Source: JBFMFH01 sp964481395 (GTDB lineage Bacteria; Acidobacteriota; Vicinamibacteria; Vicinamibacterales; JAKQTR01). Taken from it: 64,000 nucleotides of DNA. Position 1 is the stretch's first letter. Each line of letters starts with the position of its first letter. The translations under genes and the position numbers were made by a program. Shown one piece after another: positions 61,241-64,000 of the stretch. Below the pieces are notes generated by a model. It was not told the DNA's origin and ran no database searches. It saw only the letters and a program-made list of their open reading frames with translations. Location: NCBI GenBank assembly GCA_964481395.1, contig CAYZYG010000013.1:4010-68009 (forward strand), in the 5' to 3' direction.

Positions 61241-63160
61241 TCACCGAGCGCCCGGCCACAGGCCTTCTTCCACCGGCAGCGTGAGCGTCGAGCCGTGGTA
61301 GATGCGCTGTGTCGCCTTGCGGAAGTCGGACCGCTTCGCCTTCGGGATGTCCATGAACTGCTGGGGGTTCCGGTCCACCAGCGGGAAGTAGGAGCTCTGG
61401 ACGTGCACCATGATCCGGTGCCCGCGCCGGAACACGTGGTAGACGTCCGGCAGTTCGAAGCTGATGGCCGTTGCCTCGTTCGGGGTCATCGGCACCGGCG
61501 TCTCGAAGCCCTGGCGGAACTTGGCTCGGAACGGTTCGCCACGGACGAGCTGCTGGTAGCTGCCCATGCGGACGTAGTTCGAAGGCGGCCGCTGGCCCGG
61601 CGCGGCGGGCGCTGCCTCCGGCTGCGGGTAGTCACCCGGATACACGTCGATGAGCTTCACGACGAAGTCGCTGTCCGTCCCGCTCGTCGACACGGTCAGC
61701 TTCACACCGATGGGACCGGCAACGGCCAGGTCCCCGTCGAGCGGCGGCGACGAGTAGACGAGCACGTCCGGGCGGGTCGCCGCGAATCGCTGGTCCTCCG
61801 TCATGTGGTCTGACGTCATGCCCTGCACCACGTACCCCACGAACGGCACGGGCCTGTTCGGGTCGCTCACGTATTCGTCGAACGCCGCCGGGCCCGACGC
61901 GCCAGCACCCTCCACGAGCCGGCCTCCGGCAGCCAGGCTGACGGTCAGCGGGGTGACGCCTTTCGGCGGCCACGCGTCGTGCCGTCGGAATTCGTTGATG
62001 CCGGTCGCGAACATGAACGCCTCGGGGAAGCCGTCGGGCAGCGGCGCGTCCTTGAGGTGGTGCATGAAGAAGGCGAACTGGATCTGCTCGCGGAAGACCT
62101 CGCCGGTCTTCACCGCGAACGACATGTTGCCCAGCCGCTCGCCGGTGCCGCGGCCCCACCCGCCGTGCGACCATGGCCCCATTACCAGCCGGTTGTCCGT
62201 CGCCGGGCTGTGCTGTTCGATGGCCCGGTACATGTGCAGCGGCCCCATCGGGTCCTCGGCATCGAACCAGCCGCCGACATTGAGGATCGCGGGCGTGATG
62301 CGCTGCGCGTGCTTCCAGATGGACCGGATCTGCCAGAACTCGTCGTAGTTCGGATGGTCGACGATTTCCTGCCAGTAGCCGGCCTTGCCGTCGAAGAGGC
62401 GCGCGTTGACCTCGGCGAGCGGCGGCAGGTTGAGGTAGAACTCGTACCCGTCCGGCGTGCCGTAGCTGAAGCGCGGCTCCTGCGTCGGCAGGGCCGGCCC
62501 GCCGACCCGCGGGCGGAACGACGAGTAGAACCCGAAGTTCGCCGCCAGCATGAACGCCCCGTTGTGATAGACGTCGTCGCCCAGGTAGTAGTCGGCGGTC
62601 GGCGCTTGCGGCGACGCGGCCTTCAGCGCCGGGTGCGCGTCGATGATGCTCGCGGCGACGTGGAAGCCGGGCTGCGACACCCCGACCATGCCGACGCGGC
62701 CGTTGTGATGGGGAACGTTGTCGAGCAGCCACGCGACCGTGTCGTACATGTCGCTGCTCTCGTCGACATCCTGCGGGCCCTTCTTCACCGGCACGTGGGG
62801 GCGCACCTGCTTGAACTCGCCCTCCGACATGTAGCGGCCGCGCGCGTCCTGGTAGACGAAGATGAAGCCGTCCTTCTCGAAGTGCTCCGAGGGCCCCAGC
62901 GACGATCGGTAGGCATCGATTCCGTAAGGGCCGACGCTGTACGGCGTCCTGGTCACCAGGAACGGATAGGTCTTCGAGGTGTCCTTGGGCACGTAGACGG
63001 ACGTGAAGAGCCGCGCGCCGTCGCGCATAGGCACCTGGTACTCGTACTTGGTGTAGCGCTCACGGACGCGGTCGGCGCCGGACGGCGCCTGCTGGGCGGT
63101 GAGCGGGAGCCAGGCCAGGACGACCAGGGCCAGGGCGGCAAGTCGCTTCGGTCGAGTCAT
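61241..63160 (-). CDS. CocE/NonD family hydrolase (X-Pro dipeptidyl-peptidase-like)
   Basis: Secreted or periplasmic alpha/beta-hydrolase of 639 residues. A signal peptide (1-24, ending WLPLTAQQ) precedes the X-Pro dipeptidyl-peptidase S15 domain. Its nucleophile elbow is GVSQPGFHVA, the acid is in NVGGWFDAEDP and the His is in GPWSHGGWGRG. A C-terminal jelly-roll domain follows (residues 470-639; YVRMGSYQQLVRG, HRIMVHVQSSYFPL). The substrate may be a peptide, an acyl ester or a glutaryl amide; the family is broad. ATG 63160 is the only nearby Met that gives a signal peptide. Its Shine-Dalgarno is weak (GGAG abuts the ATG). Confidence 0.88.
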   Translation of the reverse strand: MTRPKRLAALALVVLAWLPLTAQQAPSGADRVRERYTKYEYQVPMRDGARLFTSVYVPKDTSKTYPFLVTRTPYSVGPYGIDAYRSSLGPSEHFEKDGFIFVYQDARGRYMSEGEFKQVRPHVPVKKGPQDVDESSDMYDTVAWLLDNVPHHNGRVGMVGVSQPGFHVAASIIDAHPALKAASPQAPTADYYLGDDVYHNGAFMLAANFGFYSSFRPRVGGPALPTQEPRFSYGTPDGYEFYLNLPPLAEVNARLFDGKAGYWQEIVDHPNYDEFWQIRSIWKHAQRITPAILNVGGWFDAEDPMGPLHMYRAIEQHSPATDNRLVMGPWSHGGWGRGTGERLGNMSFAVKTGEVFREQIQFAFFMHHLKDAPLPDGFPEAFMFATGINEFRRHDAWPPKGVTPLTVSLAAGGRLVEGAGASGPAAFDEYVSDPNRPVPFVGYVVQGMTSDHMTEDQRFAATRPDVLVYSSPPLDGDLAVAGPIGVKLTVSTSGTDSDFVVKLIDVYPGDYPQPEAAPAAPGQRPPSNYVRMGSYQQLVRGEPFRAKFRQGFETPVPMTPNEATAISFELPDVYHVFRRGHRIMVHVQSSYFPLVDRNPQQFMDIPKAKRSDFRKATQRIYHGSTLTLPVEEGLWPGAR

Positions 63161-63194
63161 CTCCGGATGTCGCCTCCAAGGTGTTCCGCGAATT

Positions 63195-63491
63195 CTACCT
63201 GTCGCGAGGCCTGCGACGAAGAGGCCCCGTGGCGCGCGACGGCGGCGGCAGGGTCGGCAAGCCGACTCTTTCGTAGGCGCGGATTGCGCGAACGTTGTCG
63301 GCAGCCGGGTCGATGGTAATGCGATGATGCCCCCGCTCCCCGAACAGGAAGCGGCACACCAGACGAATCGCCTCGGCCCCGAAGCCCTTGCCTTGGTGCT
63401 CCGTGGAGAGGAAGAGATCGATGCCGGCATGCCGGTAGTCGCGGCGTAGCTTCTCCCATCCCGCGATCCAGCCAATCGTTTCGTCGTTCAC
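63195..63491 (-). pseudogene. Fragment of a GNAT acetyltransferase gene
   Basis: The 98-residue frame holds only the central part of an aminoglycoside-type GNAT: GIDLFLSTEHQGKGFGAEAIRLV (the acetyl-CoA loop QGKGFG) and ITIDPAADNVRAIRAYERVG. Full proteins of this type have roughly 80 more residues before and 30-40 after. The homology seems to run a few codons upstream of the GTG at 63491 (ERATAFVTA), up to the stop of the next gene, and it is lost after YERVG, where a Pro/Arg-rich chance sequence follows. Both ends are therefore truncated and the product is unlikely to be active. Confidence 0.7.
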
Positions 63492-63554
63492 AGCAGTGAC
63501 GAATGCAGTGGCGCGCTCATGATCACAGCATCCGGCATCGGTTGCAGGGCCTTG

Positions 63555-64000
63555 TTATCCGCGCGCCCGCCGGTAGTGCACGGCGATCGCCCCGCCGCGG
63601 AGCGGCTTCGCCGAGACCAGTTCGAGCTGCCGCGCGCTGGGCAGTCCGCTCTGGTACAGGGTCGGGCCGTGGCCGGCAATCCTGGGGTGGACCAGGAACT
63701 TGTACTCGTCGATCAGGTCCAGCCGGTCGAGCTCGGTCGCGAGCTTGCCGCTGCCGAGGAGCACGCCGGCCGGGGTCGCGTCTTTCAGCTTCTGCACGCC
63801 CGCACGCAGGTCGCCGGCGATATGGTGGCTGTTGGTCCACGGAAAGTTCTTTCGCGTCGACGACGCGACGTACTTCGGCTTGGCCTCCAGTTTGATCGCC
63901 CACTCGCGCATTGCCGGCGGCGCCTCCTCGTCGCCGCGGGCGACTGCCGGCCAGTAGCTCTCCATCATCTCGTAGGTGACGCGGCCCCACAGCATCGCCC
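63555..64000 (-). CDS. RibD C-terminal/dihydrofolate-reductase-like protein (partial)
   Basis: The 3' end of a gene that continues past the right edge of the window. The 148 visible residues hold MLWGRVTYEMMESYWP, KYVASSTRKNF, LLGSGKLATELDRLDLIDEYKFLVHP and GPTLYQSG, the C-terminal reductase-domain blocks of the RibD/YwjB-like family. Such stand-alone proteins bind NADPH; their substrate is unknown. The Met at 63995 lies within the domain, so the true start is further right. The stop TAA is followed by CAAGGCCCTGCAACCGA, which resembles the start of an integron attC site. Confidence 0.82.
   Translation of the reverse strand, partial: AMLWGRVTYEMMESYWPAVARGDEEAPPAMREWAIKLEAKPKYVASSTRKNFPWTNSHHIAGDLRAGVQKLKDATPAGVLLGSGKLATELDRLDLIDEYKFLVHPRIAGHGPTLYQSGLPSARQLELVSAKPLRGGAIAVHYRRARG

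Overview
The window is a 64-kb, high-GC, gene-dense bacterial chromosome segment. It opens with a VWFA-related protein of the type best known from Acidobacteriota. It also holds a complete menaquinone operon, a large BNR/Asp-box secreted protein, a CocE-type hydrolase and many ATGA-overlapping genes. The best guess is an uncultured acidobacterium, probably of the Vicinamibacteria; this is inferred from gene content only. I found no tRNA, rRNA, CRISPR array or intact mobile element.

Layout. 1-7.9 kb: VWFA protein, ZIP metal transporter, BON protein, acetyltransferase, then a two-component system (4.8-7.0 kb) bracketed by two Spy/CpxP-like periplasmic proteins. 8-36.4 kb: an exopolysaccharide locus of the kind that accompanies exosortase/PEP-CTERM systems. 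Its leftward arm encodes a Wza-like exporter, outer-membrane barrel, chain-length protein, tyrosine kinase and initiating sugar-phosphate transferase. Its rightward arm encodes a small protein with a PEP-CTERM-like hydrophobic stretch, four glycosyltransferases, an O-antigen-type ligase, a lipoprotein, a methyltransferase and a GT39 enzyme. Next come a flippase, a GT2, a polysaccharide deacetylase, three FemAB/GNAT-like proteins, an asparagine-synthase-like protein, a 2H phosphoesterase-like protein, a NodB-like protein and a radical-SAM protein. The two arms diverge from a 416-bp region with one sigma-54-like promoter facing each way. No exosortase gene lies in the window.

36.6-47.7 kb: polA, pcnB, then the menaquinone block. 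A thioesterase of DHNA-CoA hydrolase type faces the overlapping operon menF-menD-menH-menB-menA-menE; menC is absent. 47.9-53.6 kb: a carbamoyl-phosphate/ornithine block (argF, carbamate kinase, a pyrB-like carbamoyltransferase lacking the expected active-site lysine, ornithine aminotransferase, and a P-loop NTPase of unclear role). 53.8-57 kb: BNR-repeat secreted protein. 57.1-60.9 kb: a serine-biosynthesis unit (DUF1015-serA-serC). 61.2-64 kb: CocE/NonD hydrolase, a GNAT gene fragment and a RibD-type reductase cut by the window edge.

The most unusual signal is not a gene. About twenty short tandem arrays lie between genes or at gene ends, and nearly all have a unit of exactly seven bases although the sequence of the heptamer changes from site to site (AGGCGAC, TCTTCTG, GGGATCC, CTGATGA and others). 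They resemble the heptameric STRR repeats of filamentous cyanobacteria in design, and I know of no description of them in this group.
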